A DNA stretch of 13,942 nucleotides from Candidatus Moraniibacteriota bacterium (GTDB taxonomy: Bacteria; Patescibacteriota; Minisyncoccia; Moranbacterales; UBA9337): NCBI GenBank assembly GCA_023229615.1, contig JALNYX010000024.1:1-13942 (forward strand), given 5' to 3'. Positions within the stretch are counted from its first letter, which is position 1. Every line of letters begins with the position of its first letter. The position numbers and the translations under genes were made by a program. The notes under the pieces were generated by a model that was not told the origin of the DNA, did not search any database, and worked only from the letters and a program-made list of their open reading frames with translations. This document shows, piece by piece, positions 1 through 8,238 of the stretch.

Positions 1-273
1 TTACTAAGCTTTGCAAAGAGGCTGCAGGTTAGGCGACGGGATATCGATTCGATTCCCAACACGGCATTCGCAATACCTCTCTATACCATTATATCTTATG
101 GTATGATTGTATTATATGAACACCGAATATCTGGCTACGATAAAATTCGTTTATTACATACATTAAGGAGTTGAATTTTATCTCCGCGCAAATTTTTCTC
201 CGCCTTTGGCTCCGAAAAAATGTCCAGTCCTGAATCTACTAAACTATAATTGTTAAAATATAAGAGAAGTTAT
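1..273. other. Non-coding stretch with short palindromes
   Basis: No convincing ORF was found on either strand. Three symmetric elements are visible: GGGA/TCCC enclosing ATC/GAT at 38-57; a perfect 7-base inverted repeat ATACCAT/ATGGTAT at 83-104 with an 8-base spacer; and a longer interrupted palindrome at 193-219 (TTTTTC, TCC, GCC, TTT, GGC, TCC, GAAAAA). A T-loop-like TTCGATT occurs at 48-54, but the flanking bases cannot form a T stem, so I do not call a tRNA. The stretch may hold the downstream part of an RNA gene or regulatory DNA of a gene left of the window; I cannot tell which. Confidence 0.5.
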
Positions 274-302
274 AAAAAAGAGAGGAGCTACCTCTCTTTT
301 TT
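274..302. terminator. Bidirectional Rho-independent terminator after prfA
   Basis: A perfect 12-bp inverted repeat: A6 followed by GAGAGG (274-285), loop AGCTA (286-290), then CCTCTC followed by T6 (291-302). The A-run and T-run give a U-tract in either direction. It lies 8 bases past the prfA stop, so it most likely ends the minus-strand prfA transcript. It could also stop plus-strand transcription coming from left of the window. Confidence 0.9.
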
Positions 303-310
303 ATTTTATT

Positions 311-1372
311 TTATTTTTGCATTTTGAGTTTGATGTCTTCTTCTTGCAGTGATTGAAGGATGCTATCGAAATTTCCGTCGAGCACGCCTTCGATGTTGCT
401 CCATGATTTCTTGATGCGGTGATCAGTGATGCGGTCTTGCGGAAAATTGTAGGTCCTGATTTTTTCACTGCGGTCACCAGTTCCAATTTGGCTTTTTCTG
501 GCATCTCCCAATTCTTTGGCCTTTTTTTCTTCCTCAAGTTGGACTAGCCGAGAACGCAAAACTTTCATCGCCTTGTCCTTGTTCTTGTGCTGGGATTTCT
601 CATCCTGGCAAGAAACTACCAATCCGGAAGGAATGTGAGTGATACGGATAGCCGATTTGGTAGTGTTGACTGATTGTCCTCCAGGACCGGACGAACAAAA
701 TGTGTCAATACGCAAATCATTTTCATTAATCCTGAACTCCACTTCTTCAATTTCCGGCAAGACAGCTACAGTGGCAGTGGAGGTGTGAATGCGACCCATT
801 TTTTCCGTTTCTGGAACTCTTTGCACGCGATGCACGCCGGATTCATATTTCATTTTTCCATATACATCTGTTCCGTTTATTTCAAAAATAACTTCTTTGA
901 ATCCTCCTATTCCGGTTTGATGGGAGTTTAGGAGAGAAATATGCCAGCCTTGATTTTCAGCGAAGCGGGAATACATTCGAAAAAGGCTTCCGGCAAAAAG
1001 AGCGGATTCATCTCCGCCGGCTCCGGCACGGATTTCCACAATAACATTTTTATTGTCATTAGGATCTTTTGGAAGTAATAATTGCTCCAGTTTTTTTTCC
1101 AGCTCTTCTTTTCTGGGAGAAAGTTTGATATTTTCATCCATCGCCATTTGTTTCATTTCCGGGTCTTTTTCCATATTCACAATTTCCGCATTTTCTCGCA
1201 TTTCTTTTGCAGTTTTTTCCAATTCAAAAATAACACTCATTACCTCAGTCATTTCTGCTTGTCGTTTTCCGAGTTCAGCCATTTTTTTCATATCAGAAAT
1301 AATCTCTGGAGAGTTGAGTTTTTCTTGAATTTGCTGGTATTCATTCTTGATAGCTTGTATTTTTTGATGCAT
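311..1372 (-). CDS. prfA: Peptide chain release factor 1 (RF1)
   Basis: RF1 recognises UAA and UAG stop codons in the ribosomal A site and triggers peptidyl-tRNA hydrolysis. The 353-residue length is normal for the family. An N-terminal helical region (about 1-105) is followed by the core with the RF1-type P-x-T tripeptide anticodon at 187-189 (P-E-T, within RVPETEKMGRIHTS) and the catalytic GGQ at 231-233 (SSGPGGQSVN). The P-x-T, rather than the S-P-F of RF2, fixes the assignment. Retention of RF1 and the standard use of UGA as a stop fit translation table 11. In many bacteria the GGQ methyltransferase gene prmC follows prfA; here a terminator follows instead. No Shine-Dalgarno precedes the ATG. 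A separate promoter lies upstream, so prfA is probably its own transcription unit, with possible read-through from the rhodanese gene. Confidence 0.97.
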   Translation of the reverse strand: MHQKIQAIKNEYQQIQEKLNSPEIISDMKKMAELGKRQAEMTEVMSVIFELEKTAKEMRENAEIVNMEKDPEMKQMAMDENIKLSPRKEELEKKLEQLLLPKDPNDNKNVIVEIRAGAGGDESALFAGSLFRMYSRFAENQGWHISLLNSHQTGIGGFKEVIFEINGTDVYGKMKYESGVHRVQRVPETEKMGRIHTSTATVAVLPEIEEVEFRINENDLRIDTFCSSGPGGQSVNTTKSAIRITHIPSGLVVSCQDEKSQHKNKDKAMKVLRSRLVQLEEEKKAKELGDARKSQIGTGDRSEKIRTYNFPQDRITDHRIKKSWSNIEGVLDGNFDSILQSLQEEDIKLKMQK

Positions 1373-1414
1373 AAAGGTGATATTTTATTATATATGATAT
1401 CCGCTCGAAGTTTA

Positions 1415-1444
1415 AGTGTACAATAAATTGCACCATTAAGTCAA
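1415..1444 (-). promoter_or_regulatory. Candidate sigma70-type promoter of prfA
   Basis: On the minus strand a -35 TTGACT (1444-1439), an 18-base spacer and a -10 TACACT (1420-1415) predict a start near 1408, about 36 bases before the prfA ATG. A second -10-like TATAAT sits closer, at 1392-1387, but has only a poor -35. There is no clear terminator between this site and the preceding rhodanese gene, so read-through may add to expression. Confidence 0.6.
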
Positions 1445-1474
1445 TTTATGTGCGTAGTCTTCGATTATTGAGGA

Positions 1475-2308
1475 TTATTCTGATGTAGTAGTTGTCGATT
1501 CTTTTGATGCTGTGCTGTTTGCAACAAATTCTTTCCATATATCAAATCCTCCGTCGAGAGTTTTTGTGGTGAAAAATCCCAAATCAAAAAGTTTTGATCC
1601 GGCCTGAAAACTTTCAGTGGCATCTTTCCCATAGACGATTATTTCCTTTAATTTGGAAATTTCATTTTTGCGTGTTTCCAATTGCGAAAGGGGAATGTTT
1701 ATTGAATTATGGATGTTTTCTTTTTCGAATTCTGACGGTTCGCGGACATCCAGGATAGACAAATTATCATTGGTGTTTAGTGCGGATTGAAATTCCTCCA
1801 AAGAAATGTAGATAATTTTTGATTGGTCCAGGATTGAGTCCGGGTTGCCATTGGCGACAGTGCTAAAAAGCCCGGATTTCCATCCTTCCATTCCATTGTA
1901 TAAAACAGACACATTGTTAAATCCATTGCTTTCCAAAAGCTTGACGGAATTTGCGATAGCTTCTTTGCTGTCCGTATAGGTAACGAGGATAGTTTCTTTT
2001 TCCGGATCAAGAATGTCTCCTTCTTTTTGAAGGTTCTCTTGAGGGATATTAATTGAATCCATAATGTGCTCTTCTGCGAAATCGGATTGACTGCGCAAAT
2101 CAACAATTTGAATGCCGGACTTTTGTTTGATTTTGTCATTCAAATCTTTTGAATAAGTAATTGAATAATCAACAGGAGTGTCAATTTGCGTATCGGAAGA
2201 AACTGCCTCTTTTTTTATTCCTGAACGAATAAAAGTAATAAGAAAAACAAATCCAATTAAAAGAATCCCGATGAGGAAGATTAAATTTTCTTTTTTATTT
2301 TTTTGCAT
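1475..2308 (-). CDS. Membrane-anchored tandem rhodanese-like protein, both catalytic Cys missing
   Basis: A 277-residue protein with one N-terminal membrane anchor (about 9-27) and two rhodanese-like domains, about 50-150 and 160-262. Each repeats the family hallmark: IVDLRSQSDFAEEHI near 68-82 and ILDVREPSEFEKENIH near 185-200, each followed by S-I-N-I-P. Active rhodaneses carry a nucleophilic Cys just after the central strand (Y-C-x-S-G). Here the equivalent positions are Thr112 (VTYTDSK) and Gly227 (IVYGKDA), so neither domain should transfer sulfur. A Thr/Ser-rich tail ends the protein. The anchor is followed by a mostly polar segment, and export of the domains to the outer face is likely but not certain. 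It lies 8 bases after fmt in the same direction, probably as the third gene of the def-fmt unit. A scaffold or binding role is inference. Confidence 0.88.
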   Translation of the reverse strand: MQKNKKENLIFLIGILLIGFVFLITFIRSGIKKEAVSSDTQIDTPVDYSITYSKDLNDKIKQKSGIQIVDLRSQSDFAEEHIMDSINIPQENLQKEGDILDPEKETILVTYTDSKEAIANSVKLLESNGFNNVSVLYNGMEGWKSGLFSTVANGNPDSILDQSKIIYISLEEFQSALNTNDNLSILDVREPSEFEKENIHNSINIPLSQLETRKNEISKLKEIIVYGKDATESFQAGSKLFDLGFFTTKTLDGGFDIWKEFVANSTASKESTTTTSE

Positions 2309-2316
2309 TACTTTTT

Positions 2317-3285
2317 TTATTTTAAAATGCTACCGATGAAATTTGGATATCCATTGGAGAATTCTTTGGCGGATATTGAGCTTTTTCCTTCCAATTGAAC
2401 TTCCTTTAAAATTATTACTCCATTTGATGTTTGTACTCCAATTTCTTCCCCGATTTGAAAAACCTCTCCCATTCGGTGGGTTTTCTGAGGGTTTATTTTT
2501 TGTAGTGATATTTTGTTTAATTTTATCCTTTTAGTCGAGCCATTTTCATCATCCCAGAAAGAAAAAATTCCCGGCCAAGAGTAAAAGGCGCGATATTGAT
2601 TGAAAATATTTTGAGCTTCATTGTCCCAAATTATTTTTCCGTCACTGCGTTCAATAAGTTGGCAAAGAGTAGCTTTTTCTCCAGCCTGTTTTTTTGGGGT
2701 TATTTTCTTATCAATCCAAAGAGGAATAGCTTCAAGCAAAGCTTCGGCGCCTTTTTCCATCAATTTTTCAGTGAGTGTGTCGGATGTGTCATTGATAGCG
2801 ATGGATACTTTTTTTTGAAGTAAGATATCCCCCATGTCCATTCCCTTGTCCATCAGCATAATGGTTATTCCAGTTTCACCTTCGCCAGATAAAAGAGCGT
2901 TTTGAATAGGGGAGGCTCCTCGGAGTTTCGGCAAAAGAGAAGCGTGCACATTAATTGATCCGAATCCTGGAATTTCCAACGCTTTTTCTGGAAGAATTTT
3001 TCCGTAAGCGGCAACAATTATTAAATCAGGCCTTAATTCTTTTAAATCGGATATCGTTTTATTGTCGAATTTTTCAGGTTGGATGATCGGAATTTTTCTT
3101 TCTGTTGCTAGTATTTTTACGGGGCTTTGGGTCAATTCTCCTTTGCGACCCGATTTTTTGTCCGGTTGGGTAAAAACGGCGAGGATGTTGTATTTTTCTT
3201 CTAGCATTGCGGAAAGCATTTTTTCAGCAAACGGGGATGTTCCCATAAAAACGATTCGAAGCTTGATTGCTTTTGTTTGTTTCAT
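2317..3285 (-). CDS. fmt: Methionyl-tRNA formyltransferase
   Basis: Transfers a formyl group from 10-formyl-tetrahydrofolate to the amino group of Met on initiator tRNA, allowing bacterial-type initiation in the cytoplasm. The protein has 322 residues, the normal length. The N-terminal formyltransferase fold begins at IVFMGTSPFA (11-20). The catalytic Asn-His-Asp set is visible as N112 and H114 in SINVHASLLPKLRGASPIQ and D150 in MDKGMDMGDIL, with the same 38-residue N-to-D spacing as in the E. coli enzyme. A C-terminal OB-fold-like region (about 210-320) should bind tRNA. It follows def by 14 bases, the classic def-fmt pairing, and is followed within 8 bases by the rhodanese-like gene. No Shine-Dalgarno is seen. 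The start at the first ATG is supported by the position of the fold. Confidence 0.97.
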   Translation of the reverse strand: MKQTKAIKLRIVFMGTSPFAEKMLSAMLEEKYNILAVFTQPDKKSGRKGELTQSPVKILATERKIPIIQPEKFDNKTISDLKELRPDLIIVAAYGKILPEKALEIPGFGSINVHASLLPKLRGASPIQNALLSGEGETGITIMLMDKGMDMGDILLQKKVSIAINDTSDTLTEKLMEKGAEALLEAIPLWIDKKITPKKQAGEKATLCQLIERSDGKIIWDNEAQNIFNQYRAFYSWPGIFSFWDDENGSTKRIKLNKISLQKINPQKTHRMGEVFQIGEEIGVQTSNGVIILKEVQLEGKSSISAKEFSNGYPNFIGSILK

Positions 3286-3299
3286 TTTTGTAATTTTTT

Positions 3300-3731
3300 T
3301 TATTTTTTATCAATAATTAATATTCCGTCCAGATGATCAATTTCATGTTGGAAAGCGCGTGCGAGCAGTCCTTGTGTTTTCAGTTTACACTTTTCTCCCT
3401 TTTCATTCAAATAGCGAACTTTCACGCCTTCACTTCTTTCGATTGCGAAGTGTTTTCCAGGAATACTAAGGCACCCCTCTTCAGAAATTGTCTTCTCTTT
3501 GGAAGATGATTTTATTTGAGGATTGATGAGTATATAAACTCGGCCATCTTCTTCAATGGTACAGAGGCGGATGGATTCTCCGATTTGTGGAGCGGCCAGT
3601 CCCATTCCTTTTCCTTGGCGCATTGTTTTGAGCATTTCCGGAATTAATTTTTGGATTTTGGCGCTCAGAGGATCTTTTATTTTCTTGGCTTTTTGGCGCA
3701 AAATAGGATTTGGTTCGTGCAGTATTTCCAT
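3300..3731 (-). CDS. def: Peptide deformylase
   Basis: A metal-dependent hydrolase that removes the N-formyl group from nascent proteins at the ribosome exit. All three family motifs are present: GMGLAAPQ (42-49), EGCLS with metal ligand C87 (85-89), and QHEIDHLDG with ligands H129 and H133 and catalytic E130. At 143 residues it is at the short end of the family, because the C-terminal helix found in many deformylases is essentially absent; the protein ends 10 residues after the HExxH block. First gene of a def-fmt-rhodanese unit, preceded by a well-formed promoter. Confidence 0.97.
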   Translation of the reverse strand: MEILHEPNPILRQKAKKIKDPLSAKIQKLIPEMLKTMRQGKGMGLAAPQIGESIRLCTIEEDGRVYILINPQIKSSSKEKTISEEGCLSIPGKHFAIERSEGVKVRYLNEKGEKCKLKTQGLLARAFQHEIDHLDGILIIDKK

Positions 3732-3756
3732 AGAATATTTTTTTACTTGTCGCTAT

Positions 3757-3785
3757 ATTTTAACGGTTTGCCTTGATAAAGTCAA
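3757..3785 (-). promoter_or_regulatory. sigma70-type promoter of def-fmt
   Basis: Minus-strand -35 TTGACT (3785-3780), a 17-base spacer and -10 TAAAAT (3762-3757), giving five of six consensus bases at each box. The predicted start is near 3750, about 19 bases before the def ATG. The -35 begins immediately after the TAG stop (3788-3786) of the upstream exported-protein gene, so it separates the translation-maturation unit from the glycosyltransferase operon. Confidence 0.75.
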
Positions 3786-4136
3786 CTAGAATATTTTGTA
3801 TATTTCTTTTTCTTGTTTTTCAGAATCGACCTTGATGATATTTTTTTCGGGGGCATTGTTATCTGACTGGATGGGAATATGGATTGATTTTTTTTCATTG
3901 GTTTTTATTTTTTCATCGCCTTGGATAACTTTTTCTCCACCTTTCCAATATTCCCAATGGAAAGTTTGAGCGGAGTTTTGATTTTCGATAACAAAGGACA
4001 AATCGCTTCCTTGCGGGCTTTGAAATGACAGAAACCATTGATTGCTCTGTTGATGTTGGCGTTTTTCGCTCCAAGCCAAAAAAGAAGAACTTAGAATAAA
4101 GAGAATTACAATAGAAAAAATTATTTTGTTAGGCAT
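3786..4136 (-). CDS. Small exported protein of unknown function
   Basis: A 116-residue product starting MPNKIIFS, with a hydrophobic N-terminal segment (about 5-21) that reads as a signal peptide or anchor. The polar remainder alternates hydrophobic and polar residues (for example WFLSFQ, SFVIEN, FHWEYWKGG), suggesting a small beta-sandwich on the outer face; the Lys/Glu-rich end finishes EIYKIF. I recognise no family. It starts 7 bases after the stop of the GT-C-like membrane protein, so it is probably translated from the same mRNA and may act with it. A longer in-frame start at 4250 would overlap the upstream gene by about 107 bases and bury the signal segment, so I prefer the ATG at 4136. 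It is the last gene before the def promoter. Confidence 0.7.
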   Translation of the reverse strand: MPNKIIFSIVILFILSSSFLAWSEKRQHQQSNQWFLSFQSPQGSDLSFVIENQNSAQTFHWEYWKGGEKVIQGDEKIKTNEKKSIHIPIQSDNNAPEKNIIKVDSEKQEKEIYKIF

Positions 4137-4143
4137 AAAGTTG

Positions 4144-6069
4144 TTAGTTATTTCGATAATAAACGCCGACATCTTTTGCGGAAAATACTTTCCAGAATTG
4201 ATTGGTTTTTTCAAATTGAGCGCTGTCATAATTCGGGTTAAGAATGACAAACTTTATTCCCAGGTCAGAAAAGCATTGTTGTCCATTTTCAGTATTGGGA
4301 GTAGAAATCATCCAAAGAGTGCACATTTCCCTGGGTTTGGTTGGATCGTCATATCTTTTGAAAAAACTGCGGGAAAAAGGAAAATTGTAATCCTGCATAA
4401 AATATAATTTGATCCAAGAATCAGCAGTGAGGTAGTTGTGGTCTTTGATGACTTGTTCTCCAGGTAGCATTTTTTCGGATACATATTGTGATGCCGTGAA
4501 AACTTGGAGAGCTTTTTTTGAATTACTTCCGGAAGAAAGCGATTGAGCGTTGTCATAAAACCCGCTGTAAAAAGAAAAAGTAAGAAGAAGGAAAAAGGAT
4601 GTGAGCAAGAGTTTGGAGCTGATGTGTTTTTTGGCAAAAGAAAAAATCCAAAAAAAGGCAAAGCCGGATGTGATGATGATAGGGAAGATGAAATAGTTGG
4701 CAATTCGATTGGAGGGAATATCCAAATAGAGCCATTGGGGTCGTAGTGACATCAGTAGAATGGAAACAGTCCAACCAATCAGAAAAACAAAAGAATAGGT
4801 TTTTCTTTTTGCACTTGCCAACAGCAATATTAGCCCAATAAGCCCCAGTGTCATACGCGCTTGTCCAGAACTGAAAGTGAGCTGATTAAAACTCAATCCG
4901 GCGCGAGTGGATTTTGATGGTCCGCCAACGGCTGTTTCCACTGCGCTGGTTTCGAGATAATTCGGAGTGTAAACGAAGATAAGAAATAAAAAGCAGGAAA
5001 CAAGAAGTGTGATAACAATCGGAGAAAAAATAATTTTCGACCAATCTTTCAGATGAGAGGAAATATTTTTGAAATTAAAAATTAGGAAAAACAAAAAAGT
5101 GAAAGCGAAAATATATATAAAAACAAATGAACTGAGGTGGTGGATGTAAAACATTCCGGCGGTAGTAAAGACGGCCGAAAAAAGCATTTTTTCATTTTTT
5201 TCTTTCAAGGCGCGCAGAAAAAAATAGATTGCAAGCGGAATCAAGAAATCTCCAAATGTATTTCCAATTACCCCACCACTGGCAAACTTGGCTTGAGGAG
5301 AGGCAAGGGCATAAACAGGTCCGGCAAAAAACAAAACCAGTAGCGCAATTTTTTGTGCTTGTGATTTTCCGAAGTCTTCAAAAATGCGCAAGGTCAAAAT
5401 GAAGAGGATTATAACCGTGAGAATATTAAACAGAAATAAAATAAGAGTGGGGAAATAGGAAACAAAACTAATCCCAGAGAGCAGATTGATGGCGGAAAAA
5501 ATCAGGTGTTCGCCAATAATAAAATCGGCAATCGGCTCCGGATCGCTGATGCGATAATTTTCTCCAACTTGGATGATGTCGCTTTCTTGATAATTCGGCA
5601 GATGCCCGGTTTGGGAAACAAGTTTTGACCAGTACATATGATGTCCCAGGTCGGTGGAAGTGGGAAAAATGGTGTCGGATAGGTAAATGGTTTTGACTAG
5701 AAAAGTAAGTGAAAGAAGAAGGATTATCAGCGATATCTGGTTTTTGGAAAAGGAAAATAATTTTTCGCTTTCATTTTTTTCTTCAAGGGATAATTTATTG
5801 GATTTTTTGCTGTGAAATACATAGACGGCAAACATTGATGCAAGTAGGAGTAGTGTTGCAATAAAAATTGATTTTCCAGTAAGAAGAAATCCAATTTTTC
5901 CCAGAAAAATAATCAGGAAGTTGATTGCGACTAAACTGAAACCAAAAGAGATGGTAAATTTCTCTAGCGCAGAAAATTTTCCATTTTTCCCGAAAATAGC
6001 CAAAAGCAAAAACCACCCCGGAAGGAAAAGAATCAGAGCGATGGAAATGTAAAATGAAACAAATTGCAT
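4144..6069 (-). CDS. Polytopic membrane protein, probable GT-C-type glycosyltransferase
   Basis: A 641-residue protein with roughly 12-14 hydrophobic segments between residues 4 and 500, followed by a soluble C-terminal domain of about 135 residues that probably faces outside. In the first long outer loop, after the fourth hydrophobic segment, lies D140-L-G-H-H-M-Y-W. An acidic residue with nearby His in this loop is what GT-C enzymes (PMT, ArnT or oligosaccharyltransferase-like) use for the lipid-phosphate sugar donor. A second His pair lies at 310-311 (YIHHLS). I infer transfer of a sugar from a polyprenyl carrier to a glycan or protein outside the cell. This agrees with the GT2 and GT4 genes just upstream. 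The exact family, donor and acceptor are unknown, and a flippase or polymerase role is possible. Confidence 0.75.
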   Translation of the reverse strand: MQFVSFYISIALILFLPGWFLLLAIFGKNGKFSALEKFTISFGFSLVAINFLIIFLGKIGFLLTGKSIFIATLLLLASMFAVYVFHSKKSNKLSLEEKNESEKLFSFSKNQISLIILLLSLTFLVKTIYLSDTIFPTSTDLGHHMYWSKLVSQTGHLPNYQESDIIQVGENYRISDPEPIADFIIGEHLIFSAINLLSGISFVSYFPTLILFLFNILTVIILFILTLRIFEDFGKSQAQKIALLVLFFAGPVYALASPQAKFASGGVIGNTFGDFLIPLAIYFFLRALKEKNEKMLFSAVFTTAGMFYIHHLSSFVFIYIFAFTFLFFLIFNFKNISSHLKDWSKIIFSPIVITLLVSCFLFLIFVYTPNYLETSAVETAVGGPSKSTRAGLSFNQLTFSSGQARMTLGLIGLILLLASAKRKTYSFVFLIGWTVSILLMSLRPQWLYLDIPSNRIANYFIFPIIITSGFAFFWIFSFAKKHISSKLLLTSFFLLLTFSFYSGFYDNAQSLSSGSNSKKALQVFTASQYVSEKMLPGEQVIKDHNYLTADSWIKLYFMQDYNFPFSRSFFKRYDDPTKPREMCTLWMISTPNTENGQQCFSDLGIKFVILNPNYDSAQFEKTNQFWKVFSAKDVGVYYRNN

Positions 6070-6098
6070 TGAAGTATCTGTAAATTACGGATTTTGCA

Positions 6099-7223
6099 CT
6101 ATAATGTTTTTTCTATTTCTTCTAGATATTTCTTGGCGATAGTTTCCCAAGTGTATTTTTCTTTGACGAAATCGCGCGCGCGTTCTCCGAAAACTTTTCG
6201 AACATCGTCATTTTCCAGGATAGCTTGAATTTTAGCTGCATATTTTTCCGCATTTCCCGATTCAACCAAGAATCCATTTTTTCCATTGGTGATGGCATCT
6301 TTGAGTCCTTCAATTTCCGAAGCAACAACAACTCTTCGGCAGACAGCCGCTTCCAGAACCACTAGTCCAAATCCCTCCATATCTCCATCAATTTGAATAT
6401 TGGGCTGAACAAAAAGATCGGCGGTATTGTAAAGAAGAAATTTTTCCGGGTCGGTAGCTGGGCCGAAAAGTTTTATACGGTCAAATTGTTTGGTTTTTTT
6501 GATAGCATTTTTTATGCTTTCTTTGTCGGGACCGTCCCCTGAGATCACATAAACAATATTTTCCGGAAGTTTGGGCATAACATTTTCCACAAACCATGCA
6601 ACGCCTTTCCTTTTAGCGAGTCGTCCAAGAGTGAGGATGACTTTCTTTTCGGAAAGATTCATATTGATAGTTTTTTCCAAATCTCGCCGGGAATAATCTT
6701 TTGTGCCGAGGAATTTCTCTATATCCACTCCGTTAGGAACAAAGACGAATTTTTCTTCCGGTATTCCGATTTTAACCCCTTCTTTGATGGTGGTATTTCC
6801 GACAGCAATGAATTTGTCAATTTTTGAAAGAAAAATTCCCACCCATAATTTTTTGTACATCCAAACTAAAAATTTTTCATACCAGACTCCCAAGGAAGAA
6901 CTGTTCCAATTGAGATCCAGCCCGTGCGCGATGGAAATAACAGGTTTGTCCGAGAAGATTTTAATAAACCATCCAATAATACTCAAAACTCCATCTCCCA
7001 AAAGAACCACATCATATTTGGGAAGAAGCCAAATAGTTTGAACAAGCGCATAGGGCGCGAAAAGAGGGAGCATTTTTCTTCCAAATTTGTTGGCAATTAT
7101 TTTTGTTTCAACAATTTCAGAGAGACTTTTTGATATCTCATAATTTTGATTTTCAATCCCGCCAAGAATTGGAGGATAAGCTCGACTGATGAACAAAATT
7201 TTCGGATAATCTGATTTTTCCAT
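6099..7223 (-). CDS. GT4-family (GT-B fold) glycosyltransferase
   Basis: A cytoplasmic retaining glycosyltransferase of 374 residues. The N-terminal acceptor domain starts with the typical FISRAYPPILGGIE (11-24), and IAHG appears at 98-101. The linker has the usual VPNGVD (162-167). The C-terminal donor domain shows TLGRLAKRKG (198-207; R201 and K206 are the usual phosphate-contacting positions) and the E-x7-E motif E283-GFGLVVL-E291. It sits between the GT2 gene (18 bases upstream) and the GT-C-like gene (29 bases downstream), consistent with building a lipid-linked saccharide. The donor sugar cannot be read from sequence. An aspartate- and glycine-containing loop (Q277-I-D-G-D-M) before the motif is not diagnostic. 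Confidence 0.94.
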   Translation of the reverse strand: MEKSDYPKILFISRAYPPILGGIENQNYEISKSLSEIVETKIIANKFGRKMLPLFAPYALVQTIWLLPKYDVVLLGDGVLSIIGWFIKIFSDKPVISIAHGLDLNWNSSSLGVWYEKFLVWMYKKLWVGIFLSKIDKFIAVGNTTIKEGVKIGIPEEKFVFVPNGVDIEKFLGTKDYSRRDLEKTINMNLSEKKVILTLGRLAKRKGVAWFVENVMPKLPENIVYVISGDGPDKESIKNAIKKTKQFDRIKLFGPATDPEKFLLYNTADLFVQPNIQIDGDMEGFGLVVLEAAVCRRVVVASEIEGLKDAITNGKNGFLVESGNAEKYAAKIQAILENDDVRKVFGERARDFVKEKYTWETIAKKYLEEIEKTL

Positions 7224-7241
7224 ATTTTTTAAAATTATGAT

Positions 7242-8234
7242 TTACGCATTTAAATGATTCTCGTGTGGTTTTTCGGAAGAATGTTTTTTTCGGTATTTAT
7301 CTTTTCTTAACATATACATTTGATCTTCTGTGAGTTTTCGATTGGATTTGATCATATCAGCAATGAGGGCGAAAATAATGAATTGCAATCCAACTAGAAG
7401 GGAGGTGATGGAAAGCAAAAGATAGTTGCGATAAGGCGAGATTTTGAATTCTTGGAAATAGAAAATCGCAAAAACTGCAAAAATAAACAAGGAAAGAAAT
7501 ATCAAACATAATCCCGGCACGCCGAAAAATTTCATCGGACGAACATCGCGAATAGCTTTGATGATTATTTTTCCGCTGTTATTGACATAGTTGTAGACGC
7601 TTTTGACAACGCGGGATTTCCGATCGCCGAAATAGGTAACTTCCACTGGAACCCATTTTACTTTCAAATTTTTTCCGATAGCATCAATGATTACTTCTTG
7701 AGTGTAGGTGAAGTTTCCCGGAAGATTGAGGCGAAGCAGGCATTCACGATTGTAGGCGCGGAAACCGCAAGTGAGATCATTAATTTTTTGATTAAGAAAC
7801 CCTCCAATGATTTTGGCGGCAACGCGGTTGAGAAAATCTTTGATCCAAGGAATATTTTTGGCGGCGTGTTTTCCAAAGCGGTCGGCGCTCACCATATCGA
7901 CTTCTCCATTCAGAACCGGGCGGATTACTTTTTCGATATCAATAGGATTGAACTGTCCATCAGCATCAATGTTGACCATAATATCAGCTCCGTTTCCCAG
8001 CGCTTTATACACTGCGGTGCGGAAAGTAACACCAATCCCTCGATTTACGGGATGAATATGCACCATATCGGCGCCGGCTTCTTTTGCAACTTTGGCAGTG
8101 TCATCTTTTGAGCCATCATCAATAACTTGTACAAAAACTTCATCCACGCCTTCAAAATGGCGGGGGATTTTTCTGATGGTTTGAGCGATTTTTTCTGCTT
8201 CATTGAAAGCGGGAAGATTTACTATTAAGCGCAT
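7242..8234 (-). CDS. GT2-family polyprenyl-phosphate sugar synthase-like protein
   Basis: A 330-residue GT-A fold transferase resembling dolichyl- or undecaprenyl-phosphate mannose/glucose synthases. Landmarks are the start LPAFNEAEKI (7-16), DDGS (39-42) for nucleotide binding, DADGQ (90-94) for the metal site, and DLTCGFRAY (153-161). After the catalytic domain come two membrane segments (about 237-260 and 270-293) and a basic, polar tail. The likely reaction is transfer of a sugar from an NDP-sugar to a polyprenyl phosphate at the inner leaflet, which would supply the GT-C-like enzyme encoded downstream. It starts 4 bases after the stop of the small membrane protein, so translation is probably coupled. 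No Shine-Dalgarno is present. Sugar identity is unknown. Confidence 0.94.
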   Translation of the reverse strand: MRLIVNLPAFNEAEKIAQTIRKIPRHFEGVDEVFVQVIDDGSKDDTAKVAKEAGADMVHIHPVNRGIGVTFRTAVYKALGNGADIMVNIDADGQFNPIDIEKVIRPVLNGEVDMVSADRFGKHAAKNIPWIKDFLNRVAAKIIGGFLNQKINDLTCGFRAYNRECLLRLNLPGNFTYTQEVIIDAIGKNLKVKWVPVEVTYFGDRKSRVVKSVYNYVNNSGKIIIKAIRDVRPMKFFGVPGLCLIFLSLFIFAVFAIFYFQEFKISPYRNYLLLSITSLLVGLQFIIFALIADMIKSNRKLTEDQMYMLRKDKYRKKHSSEKPHENHLNA

Positions 8235-8238
8235 AAGT

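Noticed and set aside
1..76. tRNA or tmRNA 3' end suggested by TTCGATT at 48-54
   Set aside because: The five bases before (ATCGA) and after (CCCAA) the putative T loop do not pair, the conserved G before the loop is A, and no acceptor stem or CCA follows at the right distance.
3786..4250. Longer 154-residue version of the exported protein
   Set aside because: It would overlap the end of the membrane protein gene by over 100 bases and hide the hydrophobic signal segment that begins right after the ATG at 4136.
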